This document shows, piece after piece, positions 1 to 7,418 of a stretch of 64,000 nt of DNA; position 1 is the first letter of the stretch, and every line of letters starts with the position of its first letter. Below the pieces are notes generated by a model. It was not told where the DNA came from. It was given only the letters and a program-made list of their open reading frames with translations, and ran no database searches. Source of the stretch: JBGSUZ01 sp963677505 (GTDB lineage: Bacteria; Bacillota; Clostridia; Peptostreptococcales; Acidaminobacteraceae); the NCBI GenBank assembly GCA_963677505.2, contig CAXXWB010000045.1, positions 20,272 to 84,271 of the forward strand. Direction: 5' to 3'. Made by a program: the position numbers and the translations under genes.

Positions 1-627
1 CTTGTAACCGTAACTTCAGGAGATAATTGGCTAGAATCGTGGTATACGATTATTCTACTAATAATGTCGATTACAATTAATTTATTTACTTCAACTCCTA
101 AGATAGGTGTAAAAAGTTCCAATAAAATATATCCTGTTCTTATGTTTATTGTCTTATATTTTATAACTATTTTCTTAAGTGATGACTTAAAAAATTATTT
201 TTTTAACAGAAATATTAATGAGTATTTTATTGTAATGTGTGGTGTATATTTCTTTATTGAACTTTCATTCTATTTATTTGGTATTTTGCTACTCAGAGAA
301 TTATCAGAACGGTTTGTATTGATAGATAAGCTTAAATTATTTCTTGCGAATAAGCAAAAAGAGACAATTGATAGGATTGATATAAAAAATAAATTTTTAA
401 TTTTTGCTCTAATTATATTTTACATGTCCAGTCCGTATCTTGCGTACTTTGTAGGAAAAAATATTGGTTCAGCTATTGATTTGGAAGATTTATATTCTAA
501 AATCAGCTATAACAATAAAAATGAAAATAAAAAAGGAATAGTTTGTGCATCTTCTGGTAATACAATCTATGTAAGTGTTAAAGGTGAATTATATATATTT
601 AATTCAAATGAGTATCAAGTAGAGTAA
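1..627 (+). CDS. Membrane protein of first visible cassette (5'-truncated)
   Basis: The frame is open from base 1, so the gene starts upstream of the window; an internal ATG lies at 64. The visible product is about 208 residues with at least three hydrophobic segments (near residues 45-60, 75-95 and 135-155 of the visible part) and a short polar C-terminus, so it is an integral membrane protein. I do not recognise the family. The stop lies only 10 bases before an attC site, the usual spacing of an integron cassette gene. The region is visibly AT-rich compared with the core genome to the right. Confidence 0.6.
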   Translation, partial: LVTVTSGDNWLESWYTIILLIMSITINLFTSTPKIGVKSSNKIYPVLMFIVLYFITIFLSDDLKNYFFNRNINEYFIVMCGVYFFIELSFYLFGILLLRELSERFVLIDKLKLFLANKQKETIDRIDIKNKFLIFALIIFYMSSPYLAYFVGKNIGSAIDLEDLYSKISYNNKNENKKGIVCASSGNTIYVSVKGELYIFNSNEYQVE

Positions 628-637
628 TTTGTCCTTC

Positions 638-756
638 GCTTAACTCCGAACTTACGCCATTGCCTATTGTCACGTCTTTTGCGCATGCAAAAGCCCCGCC
701 AACTTGCCGCTGCGGCGTCAAGCACGGCAACGTCGTCAGTTCGTCTTTCGTTATGT
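638..756 (+). repeat. attC site 1 (119 bp)
   Basis: Integron recombination site closing the first cassette. It opens with core GCTTAAC (638-644) and ends with GTTATGT (750-756). Between them an imperfect palindrome pairs CGAACTTACG with CGTCAGTTCG (one mismatch), then ATTGCC with GGCAA, leaving a GC-rich inner hairpin around GCGCATGC. The opening core predicts that the cassette began with GTTAAGC to the left of the window. Confidence 0.9.
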
Positions 757-875
757 GACATTTTAGCAGCGACACATGGATTTGTCAAAAAAAGTGCAGT
801 CGGTAAACTCACTAAATTGATAAAGGGGTATAACCCCATTGAATTACCTTGAGTTCATTTAGACCACTTTTCATT

Positions 876-1748
876 TTATGCTGCTGTACTACTTGCTAAA
901 CTTTTCATACGATAGACAAATGGCGGAAGCCCTTGTGGATTTGATGTATAGACCCGCTGTTTATTGTAATAAATCATAATGTAACGGAAGATCACTGACT
1001 TGACCTGGTGCATCGGGAAATGCGCTGTTCCTATTCTGTAGAGTTTCTCTTTTTTCAGAGTGGCAAAGAAGCTCTCCATCCTTGCATTATCATAGCATCG
1101 ACCTGTGCCACTCATACTTTGTATGGCTCCATATTGAGCCAAGGTCTTTCGATAATCAGAGCTGGTAAACTGACTTCCTCGGTCTGAGTGAAGAATCATG
1201 CCCTTGGCATTCTGTGACTTGCAAGCGTTTTCAAAGGCTTGAATACACAGTTCTTTACGCATGTTGTTGTCCATGGATAGACCAACAATCTCACCATTAT
1301 AGCAGTCAAGGATTGGTGCAACATAGAGTTTACCATCAGAACACTGCACTTCAGTGATGTCTGTTAGCCACTTCTGATTTGGTGCAGTTGCTGCAAAGTC
1401 CCTTTGGATGATATTTTCACTCTTTTGCGCTGCAGCGTCTTCACGAGTGATACCATTTGGGTGACGTTTACGCTTTTTAAGCATCTGATATTTGCGCATA
1501 GTCCGATAAATGGTACTATAGCTCACCTGTTGGTCCAACTGAAGTAGCCTTAAATAAATGCGTCTAGCGCCGTAATTATCATTATCGGGATGTTGACTTA
1601 GAACCGACTTTATTTGACCCAGAAGAAGGCTGTCTCGTTTAATCTTGTCTGTATGTTTAAGGCTTCTAAAATAACCTGACTCACTGACTTTTAGCGCTAT
1701 ACAAAGTTCGTGAATGGAGTATTTTAAGCACCTTTGACTGATAAACAT
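876..1748 (-). CDS. IS3-family transposase OrfB (integrase core)
   Basis: A 290-residue protein with an HTH_21-like N-terminal region followed by the rve/DDE integrase core. Visible catalytic context is WLTDITEVQ (first Asp), HSDRGSQFTS (second Asp) and ESFFATLKKEKL (Glu). It lies just downstream of orfA in a different frame, so in this family the active product is expected to be an OrfAB fusion made by minus-one frameshifting; the free start at 1748 is uncertain. It catalyses cut-out and insertion of the element. The copy looks intact, unlike the broken homologue at 10761. Confidence 0.9.
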   Translation of the reverse strand: MFISQRCLKYSIHELCIALKVSESGYFRSLKHTDKIKRDSLLLGQIKSVLSQHPDNDNYGARRIYLRLLQLDQQVSYSTIYRTMRKYQMLKKRKRHPNGITREDAAAQKSENIIQRDFAATAPNQKWLTDITEVQCSDGKLYVAPILDCYNGEIVGLSMDNNMRKELCIQAFENACKSQNAKGMILHSDRGSQFTSSDYRKTLAQYGAIQSMSGTGRCYDNARMESFFATLKKEKLYRIGTAHFPMHQVKSVIFRYIMIYYNKQRVYTSNPQGLPPFVYRMKSLASSTAA

Positions 1749-1765
1749 GTATAAAAGCTGTGGTT

Positions 1766-2053
1766 TTACTTCTTCCGGTCTTTTGCGAAAAAACCCAATG
1801 CATCCTTTAGAATTTCATTGGCCTTGCGAAGTTCAGCATTTTCCTTTTCAAGCTCCATCTCTCGACGGCTTCTAGGATCAATGCGTAGGTTACCACTGCC
1901 AACATAGGCGAGTTCGCCGTAATGGGTACGTTTTTGACGCCAATTGGACAAGGTATGATACGGAACACCAAGTTGTTTTGCAGCTGTAGCCAGTCCAATT
2001 TCATCAGATAGTTTTACGGCTTCAATTTTAAATGCGGTATCATAAGTTTTCAT
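1766..2053 (-). CDS. IS3-family transposase OrfA (helix-turn-helix)
   Basis: A 95-residue protein beginning MKTYDTAFKIEAVKLS with the HTH_Tnp_1 fold (TAAKQLGVPYHTLSNWRQ) and a C-terminal leucine-zipper-like helix (LEKENAELRKANEILKDAL). It binds the terminal repeats and dimerises with OrfB or forms the N-terminal part of the OrfAB fusion. It is almost identical to the OrfA at 11638, so the two copies moved recently. Confidence 0.9.
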   Translation of the reverse strand: MKTYDTAFKIEAVKLSDEIGLATAAKQLGVPYHTLSNWRQKRTHYGELAYVGSGNLRIDPRSRREMELEKENAELRKANEILKDALGFFAKDRKK

Positions 2054-2315
2054 TTCGAGTCCTCACTTTCATAGATATGGTTATAGTCATCATATCGCAT
2101 TTAGTGAGTTTGGTGACTGCACTTTTATGATATCATTCCACATTGTTATTACTTTATTATGGCATCTAAATTTATACATAAAGGTAAGTTCTAATAACTG
2201 GAATCGACATATTACTTTTATTAGTATGTAAGAACTGAAAAAATAGGAGTAATTATATTGAGTAATTCTGGCAACCACACAAACAATATTTAGTATAAAA
2301 ACACGAGGATAAAAT

Positions 2316-2744
2316 ATGTCTTTTGTACGAGAAAAGGTTCCGCAAGATCAATGGGAGTATTTCAATTCACTAAATATTAAGTATGAAGGGAAGCTTAGAA
2401 CTGCTAATGAGTATTCGATATGGGTAATTGACCGAGAACGTGAAATTATTTTTACAAATACTTGCTTAAGCGGAAGAGACTATGGAGACAGCTATATTTT
2501 GATTTGGGGAGAAGAGCGTATTTACATTTATGTTGAGGCTCATACTGAAAGACAGACTGAATACGCTGCAAAATACTGTCATTGGGATATACAATGTATT
2601 ATTGCACCCATGTCATTAAAAGATAGACAGGCCGAACTTATAAAACTTATTCGTCAGATAGCCGAAATACACTATGATCCTCGAAGTACCTCGACTTTTG
2701 TCATTGACAATATTGCGGAACCTCAATTTAAAGAAAGTGTGTAG
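2316..2744 (+). CDS. Cassette protein of unknown function, 142 aa
   Basis: A soluble, acidic 142-residue protein with no signal peptide or membrane segment. A purine-rich ribosome site (GAGGAT) precedes the ATG. The alternating beta-rich pattern (IWVIDREREIIFTN, YILIWGEERIYIYVEA) followed by a C-terminal helix resembles small single-domain immunity-type proteins in general layout, but I recognise no family. It ends 60 bases before attC 2 and shares its cassette with the IS3 copy. Confidence 0.65.
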   Translation: MSFVREKVPQDQWEYFNSLNIKYEGKLRTANEYSIWVIDREREIIFTNTCLSGRDYGDSYILIWGEERIYIYVEAHTERQTEYAAKYCHWDIQCIIAPMSLKDRQAELIKLIRQIAEIHYDPRSTSTFVIDNIAEPQFKESV

Positions 2745-2804
2745 TCAGATTAATGGGGTTAAAACCATTGAAGTTTTTAAAGTGAAGAAATTCCAAGAAA
2801 CGTC

Positions 2805-2923
2805 GTATAACTCCGAACTTACGTCATTGCCTATTGTCATGTCTTTTGCGCATGCAAAAGCCCCGCCAACTTGTCGCTGAGGCGCCAAGCACGGCAACGA
2901 CGTAAGTTCGTCTTTCGTTAGAC
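2805..2923 (+). repeat. attC site 2 (119 bp)
   Basis: Opens with GTATAAC (2805-2811) and ends with GTTAGAC (2917-2923). Stem arms CGAACTTACG and CGTAAGTTCG pair perfectly. The opening core predicts a cassette start of GTTATAC, but the previous attC ends in GTTATGT; this is the only mismatched pair in the array and the cassette holds an IS3 copy. Confidence 0.9.
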
Positions 2924-2996
2924 GAAATTGACTTACTCAGCATATTATCTTCAAATTATGAAAAAAAGCAAAAAAACTCAAAGGATGATTTTAATT

Positions 2997-3329
2997 ATGT
3001 CAACTTATAGAATTAGATTTTGGTTCGAGCATGGTGGGATTTGCTTGTGGGGAATGAATGAGGCAACAAAAGAAAAGTATGGTTATGCAATTGAAAATAA
3101 CGAACTACCACTTTCTGAAACATTAATAGAAGTGCTCAATGATTTAGAAATTCAGTATAGTAAAAGCTTGAATTGGGAAAGTCCATTGGACATGGCACCT
3201 TGGACAAAGGCTGATAGGGAAAAATTCAGAGAAGGCACAAATGTTGCATATTCTTTATTAGTTGAGGCGTTAGGCTCAGACTTTGAAGTAATCAATGATA
3301 TAGAAGATTGTATTTATGAAAAGGACTAG
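2997..3329 (+). CDS. Small cassette protein, immunity-protein-like, 110 aa
   Basis: The ATG at 2997 is preferred because AAAGGA lies about ten bases upstream; starts at 2928 or 2958 would lengthen it without a good ribosome site. The product begins MSTYRIRFWFEHGGICLW and has a conserved-looking NWESPLDMAPWTKADREKF stretch followed by a long helix. It resembles widespread small uncharacterised proteins with a WFEHGG...LNW...PW pattern, which I recall from polymorphic-toxin neighbourhoods; that link is recalled, not proven. It is the first of two genes in a cassette starting GTTAGAC at 2917. Confidence 0.65.
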   Translation: MSTYRIRFWFEHGGICLWGMNEATKEKYGYAIENNELPLSETLIEVLNDLEIQYSKSLNWESPLDMAPWTKADREKFREGTNVAYSLLVEALGSDFEVINDIEDCIYEKD

Positions 3330-3396
3330 AAATTTTACAAAAGTTAACTGCAATTAAATATAGTTTTTATACATCTAATTTTAATAGGGTGATATT

Positions 3397-3762
3397 ATGA
3401 GTGAATTTGAACTACAATACTATGGAGAAATTCGGTTTGGCCCAAGTTACTTCAGACTTTTTATAAATGGGAATGAATTGATAGATAGAATTTTTGGACA
3501 GTTACACTGCATATCAGCAAATGAGAGATATGTGGCATTTGAAGAATGGCTTACGACAAACTATTCAGATGGGCCAATTACGAGAGTCGTAATATATGAT
3601 TTACTAAAAAATCATATAAGTGAGCTATCAGATGGTCAAAGTGGATTTATTGAATTAATGGAGTTCACCGAGACCAGTTTTAGATATAGTAGACATAATT
3701 ATGGACAAAAGATAATAGATAATTTTGAAGTTACATTTGCTTCAATGAGTTTTAAAGATTAA
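3397..3762 (+). CDS. Cassette protein of unknown function, 121 aa
   Basis: A soluble 121-residue protein, mostly beta-strand by composition, with no membrane segment. GGGTGA lies before the ATG. It shares a two-gene cassette with the gene at 2997, ends 35 bases before attC 3, and has the size and composition typical of immunity proteins, but I recognise no family. No toxin partner is visible. Confidence 0.65.
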   Translation: MSEFELQYYGEIRFGPSYFRLFINGNELIDRIFGQLHCISANERYVAFEEWLTTNYSDGPITRVVIYDLLKNHISELSDGQSGFIELMEFTETSFRYSRHNYGQKIIDNFEVTFASMSFKD

Positions 3763-3797
3763 ATAGATTCATTAGAATATATTGTAAAGTCAACTTC

Positions 3798-3922
3798 GTC
3801 TAACTCCGAACTTACGCCATTGCCTATTGTCACGCCTTTTGCGGTGTAGCTTGCAAAAGTCCCGCCAACTTGTCGCTGCGGCGCCAAGCACGGCAACGTC
3901 GTCAGTTCGTCTTTCGTTAAGC
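3798..3922 (+). repeat. attC site 3 (125 bp, long-loop variant)
   Basis: Opens GTCTAAC (3798-3804), the exact reverse complement of the cassette start GTTAGAC at 2917; the match extends to about 15 of 16 bases (GTTAGACGAAATTGAC against the complement of GTCAACTTCGTCTAAC). It ends GTTAAGC (3916-3922). The apical loop is six bases longer than in the 119-bp sites (GCGGTGTAGCTTGC in place of GCGCATGC). Confidence 0.9.
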
Positions 3923-4036
3923 GAAAGTCTTTATACTTGCATATCTCATTGTAATAAAGAGATATTGTTCAAGGATCAAATCCAATACCATTGAATTTAG
4001 CATTAATTATATTTATTGATTATATAGGGTGAAATT

Positions 4037-4276
4037 TTGAGAGCATTAAAAGTGATAATATTTGTCATATTCACCTTAGTCATAGTGCATTCTATAGAGT
4101 ACTATTTCAAAATTAATCAAGTTGTAAGTGGTGTTTGGTTAATGACAATTCTATATTTTTACAGATTTACAAAATCACTGCAAGATGAATATGAATTATC
4201 CAGAAAATTTGTTATTTTTTGTGAGTTCCTCTATAATCGTCACTTTAGGATATTTTTTATTAAGGCCTTTTGGTGA
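4037..4276 (+). CDS. Small membrane protein, 79 aa
   Basis: Starts at a TTG just after GGGTGA. Two predicted membrane segments (residues 5-21 and 28-45) are followed by a basic, aromatic C-terminus. Family unknown. It is the first gene of the cassette that starts GTTAAGC at 3916. The C-terminus might be frame-shifted, as the composition becomes odd, so the true protein could be longer. Confidence 0.45.
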   Translation: MRALKVIIFVIFTLVIVHSIEYYFKINQVVSGVWLMTILYFYRFTKSLQDEYELSRKFVIFCEFLYNRHFRIFFIKAFW

Positions 4277-4349
4277 AATCATTATTTTTAGCCTGTAGAG
4301 GTACAATCAAATAATCAAGTATCTAAACCACTTGAGGAGGTTGAAGCTG

Positions 4350-4748
4350 ATGTTGCCATTTCAATGTTATGGATTATTAATACGTTCTATTATTCAAGCA
4401 ATCTTATTAGTACTAGTTTTAGATGCAATGGGTGCAATTAGCGGTAATATGCTTACTTATTTTGTACTATCTGTGTTCTTGTTTGTTCTACGATTAATAG
4501 TTACAAATTATGCCATGAAAAAAGATGTGCATGAATTCTTTGTAAATTCTAATTCGTATTCAAAAGAAAAACTAAGTACCGAAAATTTTTATAAAAAATA
4601 TGCATTATTAGATCCCGAAATGAAAGTATATCATAGAAAGAAAAACCCCTTATATTATATAGTGTCATATAATGAAAGCTTTGGAATTATTGCATCTAAG
4701 AACGAACATGATATAGAAATCAACTCAATTAGAAATTATTATTTATAG
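4350..4748 (+). CDS. Membrane protein of unknown function, 132 aa
   Basis: The ATG at 4350 follows GAGGAGG at nine bases, better than the in-frame TTG at 4332 that overlaps this site. Two N-terminal membrane segments (about residues 8-28 and 34-55) precede a basic soluble domain of some 75 residues. Unknown family. It ends 34 bases before an attC remnant whose core matches its cassette start. Confidence 0.55.
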   Translation: MLPFQCYGLLIRSIIQAILLVLVLDAMGAISGNMLTYFVLSVFLFVLRLIVTNYAMKKDVHEFFVNSNSYSKEKLSTENFYKKYALLDPEMKVYHRKKNPLYYIVSYNESFGIIASKNEHDIEINSIRNYYL

Positions 4749-4781
4749 AAAGTAGAAGTGGCTGTAAAAATAAAGCCCTTC

Positions 4782-4800
4782 GCTTAACTTCGAATTCACG
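4782..4800 (+). repeat. attC remnant (truncated)
   Basis: The core GCTTAAC at 4782-4788 is the exact complement of the cassette start GTTAAGC at 3916 and is preceded by CCTTC as in intact sites. The next dozen bases (TTCGAATTCACG) are a diverged copy of TCCGAACTTACG, after which all similarity ends. The rest of the site has been deleted, which would fuse this cassette to the next. Confidence 0.75.
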
Positions 4801-5240
4801 AAATTTGTAATAGAATTGTCCGCACTGTTGAGGAAAAATTGATGAAAAACCCAAATTCTCAAAAACCAACATACATAATGTTTGATCCAATGAAGGATAG
4901 CATAGAGGATATAAAACGTGTAACTGACTCTGGCATATACTTGATTTGTTTTCGTGACTTGATGAAGCTACCTATTCCATTACAAAAAATAGAGTACTCC
5001 AGTTTTGAAAACGATAATGTACTTTACATTGGGAAGTCTTCAAGAGGTTTTTATAAACGAGATTATAAGAATCATTATTGTGGGTCGGCACGTAACTCAA
5101 CAGTTAGAAAAAGCTTAGGAACATTGAACGGACTTAGAAGAAAGTATTATTCAAATCAAAAATATCGATTTATTGAGTCAGATGAAGAAAAGTTGACACT
5201 TTGGATGAAAGAAAACCTCTTAATTTTTTATTGTGTGAAC

Positions 5241-5977
5241 AGAAAACCCCCGGTTCTACCGGGGGTTCCAAAGAGCTTTAGCTTTGCCCAAAAAGAATAC
5301 CTCCTTTTGTTAGAATAATGGTGGTTCGCCAACCGCTATTTTCTAATAAAAGGAGGATCCGAAATTGGATAAGAACAGTTTAGCACACACAACTTGGAAT
5401 TGCAAATATCACGTAGTGTTTGCACCAAAGTATAGACGACAAGCGATTTATGGAAAAATTAAGACAGATGTAGGAAAAATACTGAGGAAACTGTGTGAAC
5501 AAAAGGGCGTAAAAATTCTAGAAGCGACGGCTTGTTCTGACCATGTTCATATGGTTATCGAAATACCGCCAAAGCATAGTGTTTCGAGTATTATGGGAGA
5601 TCTAAAAGGAAAAAGTTCTTTGATGATATTTGATAAGCACGCAAACTTGAAATATAAGTACGGAAATCGTCATTTTTGGTGTAGAGGTTACTATGTAGAT
5701 ACAGTAGGAAGAAATGAAAAAGCAATAAGAGAATATGTGAAAAATCAACTCCAAGAGGATATAGCTAATGATCAAATAAGTATCATGGAATATGTTGACC
5801 CGTTTACGGGTGAGCAAGCAGCGAAAAAGGGCAAAAAATAAAAGCTGCTTTAGCAGCAGCCAGTAAACGCAAGCGTTTGGCGAACCAAATCAATGAGCCT
5901 TAAGGCTCACGCGGGCAACATGCCCTTATAGGGCGGAACAAACTACCCGCTAAGCGGGTAGTTTTGATTTGATTACG
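5241..5977 (+). mobile_element. IS200/IS605-family element (IS200 type, tnpA only)
   Basis: About 0.74 kb without inverted repeats but with subterminal hairpins: left AACCCCCGG-loop-CCGGGGGTT at 5245-5267, right AACTACCCGC/GCGGGTAGTT at 5941-5963. Further small palindromes (GAGCCTTAAGGCTC near 5894) lie 3' of the gene. It carries only the HUH transposase, no tnpB. Exact ends are inferred from where the disrupted nuclease frame resumes and may be off by a few bases. Confidence 0.8.
5365..5841 (+). CDS. tnpA: IS200/IS605-family transposase TnpA (HUH Y1)
   Basis: A 158-residue single-strand transposase with the HUH metal motif HVHMV (near residue 59), a WCRGYYVDTVG segment with the catalytic tyrosine region, and the conserved start of this family (WNCKYHVVFAPKYRR). 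It starts with TTG after AGGAGG. It cuts and joins single-stranded DNA at the subterminal hairpins. The frame is intact, so the element may be mobile. Confidence 0.93.
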   Translation: MDKNSLAHTTWNCKYHVVFAPKYRRQAIYGKIKTDVGKILRKLCEQKGVKILEATACSDHVHMVIEIPPKHSVSSIMGDLKGKSSLMIFDKHANLKYKYGNRHFWCRGYYVDTVGRNEKAIREYVKNQLQEDIANDQISIMEYVDPFTGEQAAKKGKK

Positions 5978-6100
5978 AATGACTACGATTCTGAAGAAAT
6001 TAAGTACATCAGTAGATACTATCCACCACTAAATATAAAAATAATAATTCGTTTAGAAACGTAGAATTTAGGAAAGAGTTGAAAATGATGAGGAATAATC

Positions 6101-6325
6101 ATGAATGACATGGATAAAGATATTTTTCTTATTGGTTTCATTGTGTCTATATCTATATATTATTTATTAAGACATTTTGTAAATAGGAAAACAGAACTGA
6201 ATTTGCCTATTTTACCAGAACGATTTCATGAAGACCCACTTAAGACATTGGCACAAGCTCTACTAACTATGATAAGCATAGGTTTAGGTATGTTTATAAC
6301 TATCTCTGTCGCAAAAATTATATAA
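6101..6325 (+). CDS. Small membrane protein, 74 aa
   Basis: ATG after GAGGAA. Two membrane segments (about residues 8-25 and 50-72) flank a short polar loop. Unknown family. It ends 49 bases before attC 4 and is the last gene of that cassette, 36 bases downstream of the split nuclease gene. Confidence 0.5.
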   Translation: MNDMDKDIFLIGFIVSISIYYLLRHFVNRKTELNLPILPERFHEDPLKTLAQALLTMISIGLGMFITISVAKII

Positions 6326-6374
6326 GGACAAAAAACGTAAAAAGTTGAAATACATAATCGAGAGACCAAACTTC

Positions 6375-6493
6375 GCTTAACTCCGAACTTACGCCATTGC
6401 CTATTGTCACGTCTTTTGCGCATGCAAAAGCCCCGCCAACTTGCCGCTGCGGCGTCAAGCACGGCAATGACGTAAGTTCGTCTTTCGTTATAC
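6375..6493 (+). repeat. attC site 4 (119 bp)
   Basis: Opens GCTTAAC (6375-6381) and ends GTTATAC (6487-6493). The opening core also matches the cassette start at 3916, as expected if the two cassettes are now fused through the broken site at 4782. Stem CGAACTTACG/CGTAAGTTCG is perfect. Confidence 0.9.
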
Positions 6494-6636
6494 GAAAGAC
6501 TTATTCGATTTACAGCATTTTAAATAAAAAAAATGCGTAATCAAAATCGAAGAAATAGTATTTATCTAGGTTGATATATCTAATTTTGATCAAGTCAAAA
6601 TAGCAAGAATAATTGAGTAGTCTTTTGGAGGAATTA

Positions 6637-6975
6637 TTGAGATATATGAAAATTATTGATAAATTAAATAGAGTTTTGAAAAACTTATTCAATGATAATA
6701 ATATAATTCGCACACAAGACACCTTAGTATTCACCACTAAGGAAATAATTAATCAAGGCGCTCCAATTTTATTAGTAACCCATGATGAGGACGATGGATC
6801 ATGGCAATTTCTAAGTGGGCAGGATATATCTGAAAAAGATGCGATGATTGTTGGATTAATAGAAATTTTAAATCATGATGCGAGTTTAAAGAGCGTTTTA
6901 AATCTACCCATGGGATACTTTGCGACAAGAGGCAGAATCAGTGAAGAGTGGATATTTCAAAAGATTTGTGATTAG
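6637..6975 (+). CDS. DUF2185-like immunity-type protein, 112 aa
   Basis: TTG at 6637 follows GGAGG by five bases; ATG 6646 is the alternative start. The sequence VTHDEDDGSWQFLSGQDIS...DAMIVGLIEIL...LPMGYFATR matches what I recall of DUF2185-like proteins, a family often found as immunity proteins to secreted toxins. It is a soluble protein. It is the first of two genes in the cassette starting GTTATAC at 6487. The family call is from memory and should be treated as probable. Confidence 0.65.
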   Translation: MRYMKIIDKLNRVLKNLFNDNNIIRTQDTLVFTTKEIINQGAPILLVTHDEDDGSWQFLSGQDISEKDAMIVGLIEILNHDASLKSVLNLPMGYFATRGRISEEWIFQKICD

Positions 6976-7090
6976 TCAATTTTAAGTAGGCTTTGGAATT
7001 ATTATTGTGACTTTGAATTGCATTAAACAGTGATATTTTTTCGTACTTATAATTTAGCTGAAGATAGAGCAAAAATGGAGGATTAGCGAA

Positions 7091-7252
7091 TTGAATATTT
7101 CCTTAATCTCTACAATATTGATTCTGATTTTGTTTTATATAATTCTAGCGAAATACTGGTGTCGATTTGCAGATTGGATTGGGAAAAGTATTGGATTAAA
7201 GAAATTAATAGAATGGATTATAAGTAGATTTATGAGCAACGGAGAAAAATAA
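7091..7252 (+). CDS. Small single-span membrane protein, 53 aa
   Basis: TTG start after GGAGG at nine bases. One hydrophobic segment (residues 4-22, rich in Ile and Leu) and a basic amphipathic tail. The stop lies 17 bases before attC 5. The good ribosome site and position at the end of the cassette support it, although no family is recognised. Confidence 0.5.
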   Translation: MNISLISTILILILFYIILAKYWCRFADWIGKSIGLKKLIEWIISRFMSNGEK

Positions 7253-7268
7253 TGGCTCAAAGTCCTTC

Positions 7269-7387
7269 GTATAACTCCGAACTTACGTCATTGCCTATTG
7301 TCATGTCTTTTGCGCATGCAAAAGCCCCGCCAACTTGGCGTTGCGACGCCAAGCACGGCAACGACGTAAGTTCGTCTTTCGTTATGC
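7269..7387 (+). repeat. attC site 5 (119 bp)
   Basis: Opens GTATAAC (7269-7275), exact complement of the cassette start GTTATAC at 6487, and ends GTTATGC (7381-7387). The inner arm differs slightly from the others (TTGGCGTTGCGACGCC), giving a perfect GGCGTTGCGACGCC mini-hairpin. Confidence 0.9.
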
Positions 7388-7418
7388 GAAATCATTTATA
7401 TTTCAAGGGGGAATTTAA

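Larger units (their letters stand above)
777..2140 (-). mobile_element. IS3-family insertion sequence, copy 1 (intact)
   Basis: About 1.36 kb with long imperfect terminal inverted repeats: the left end starts TGGATTTGTC and both ends share AAAAGTGCAGTC and AAACTCACTAAAT. The ends were set by comparison with the second copy (10662-12013). It carries orfA and orfB on the minus strand. I see no clear target duplication (ACA left, CAT right), which fits a later adjacent deletion. It sits between attC 1 and the gene at 2316, inside a cassette. Confidence 0.85.
4842..6064 (+). pseudogene. GIY-YIG-type nuclease gene split by an IS200 element
   Basis: The 5' part (4842 to about 5240, ATG after GAGGA) encodes a GIY-YIG-like fold with GIYLICF and LYIGKS motifs and KRDYKNHYCG after them. 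An IS200 element then interrupts the frame. After the element, 5978-6064 continue in a compatible frame with EEIKYISRYYPPLNIK and a stop; E..I....PPLN is the typical C-terminus of this family. Together the parts give about 160 residues. Such proteins cut DNA; this one is inactive unless the element excises. It probably belonged to a cassette ending at attC 4. Confidence 0.7.

Noticed and set aside
615..839. Minus-strand frames inside attC sites (also near 6226, 10419 and 12622) as genes
   Set aside because: They are translations of the attC palindrome with no ribosome site; the same peptide recurs wherever an attC lies.
5602..5817. Minus-strand frame inside the IS200 transposase
   Set aside because: Shadow of tnpA; the plus-strand frame has the HUH motif and a strong ribosome site.
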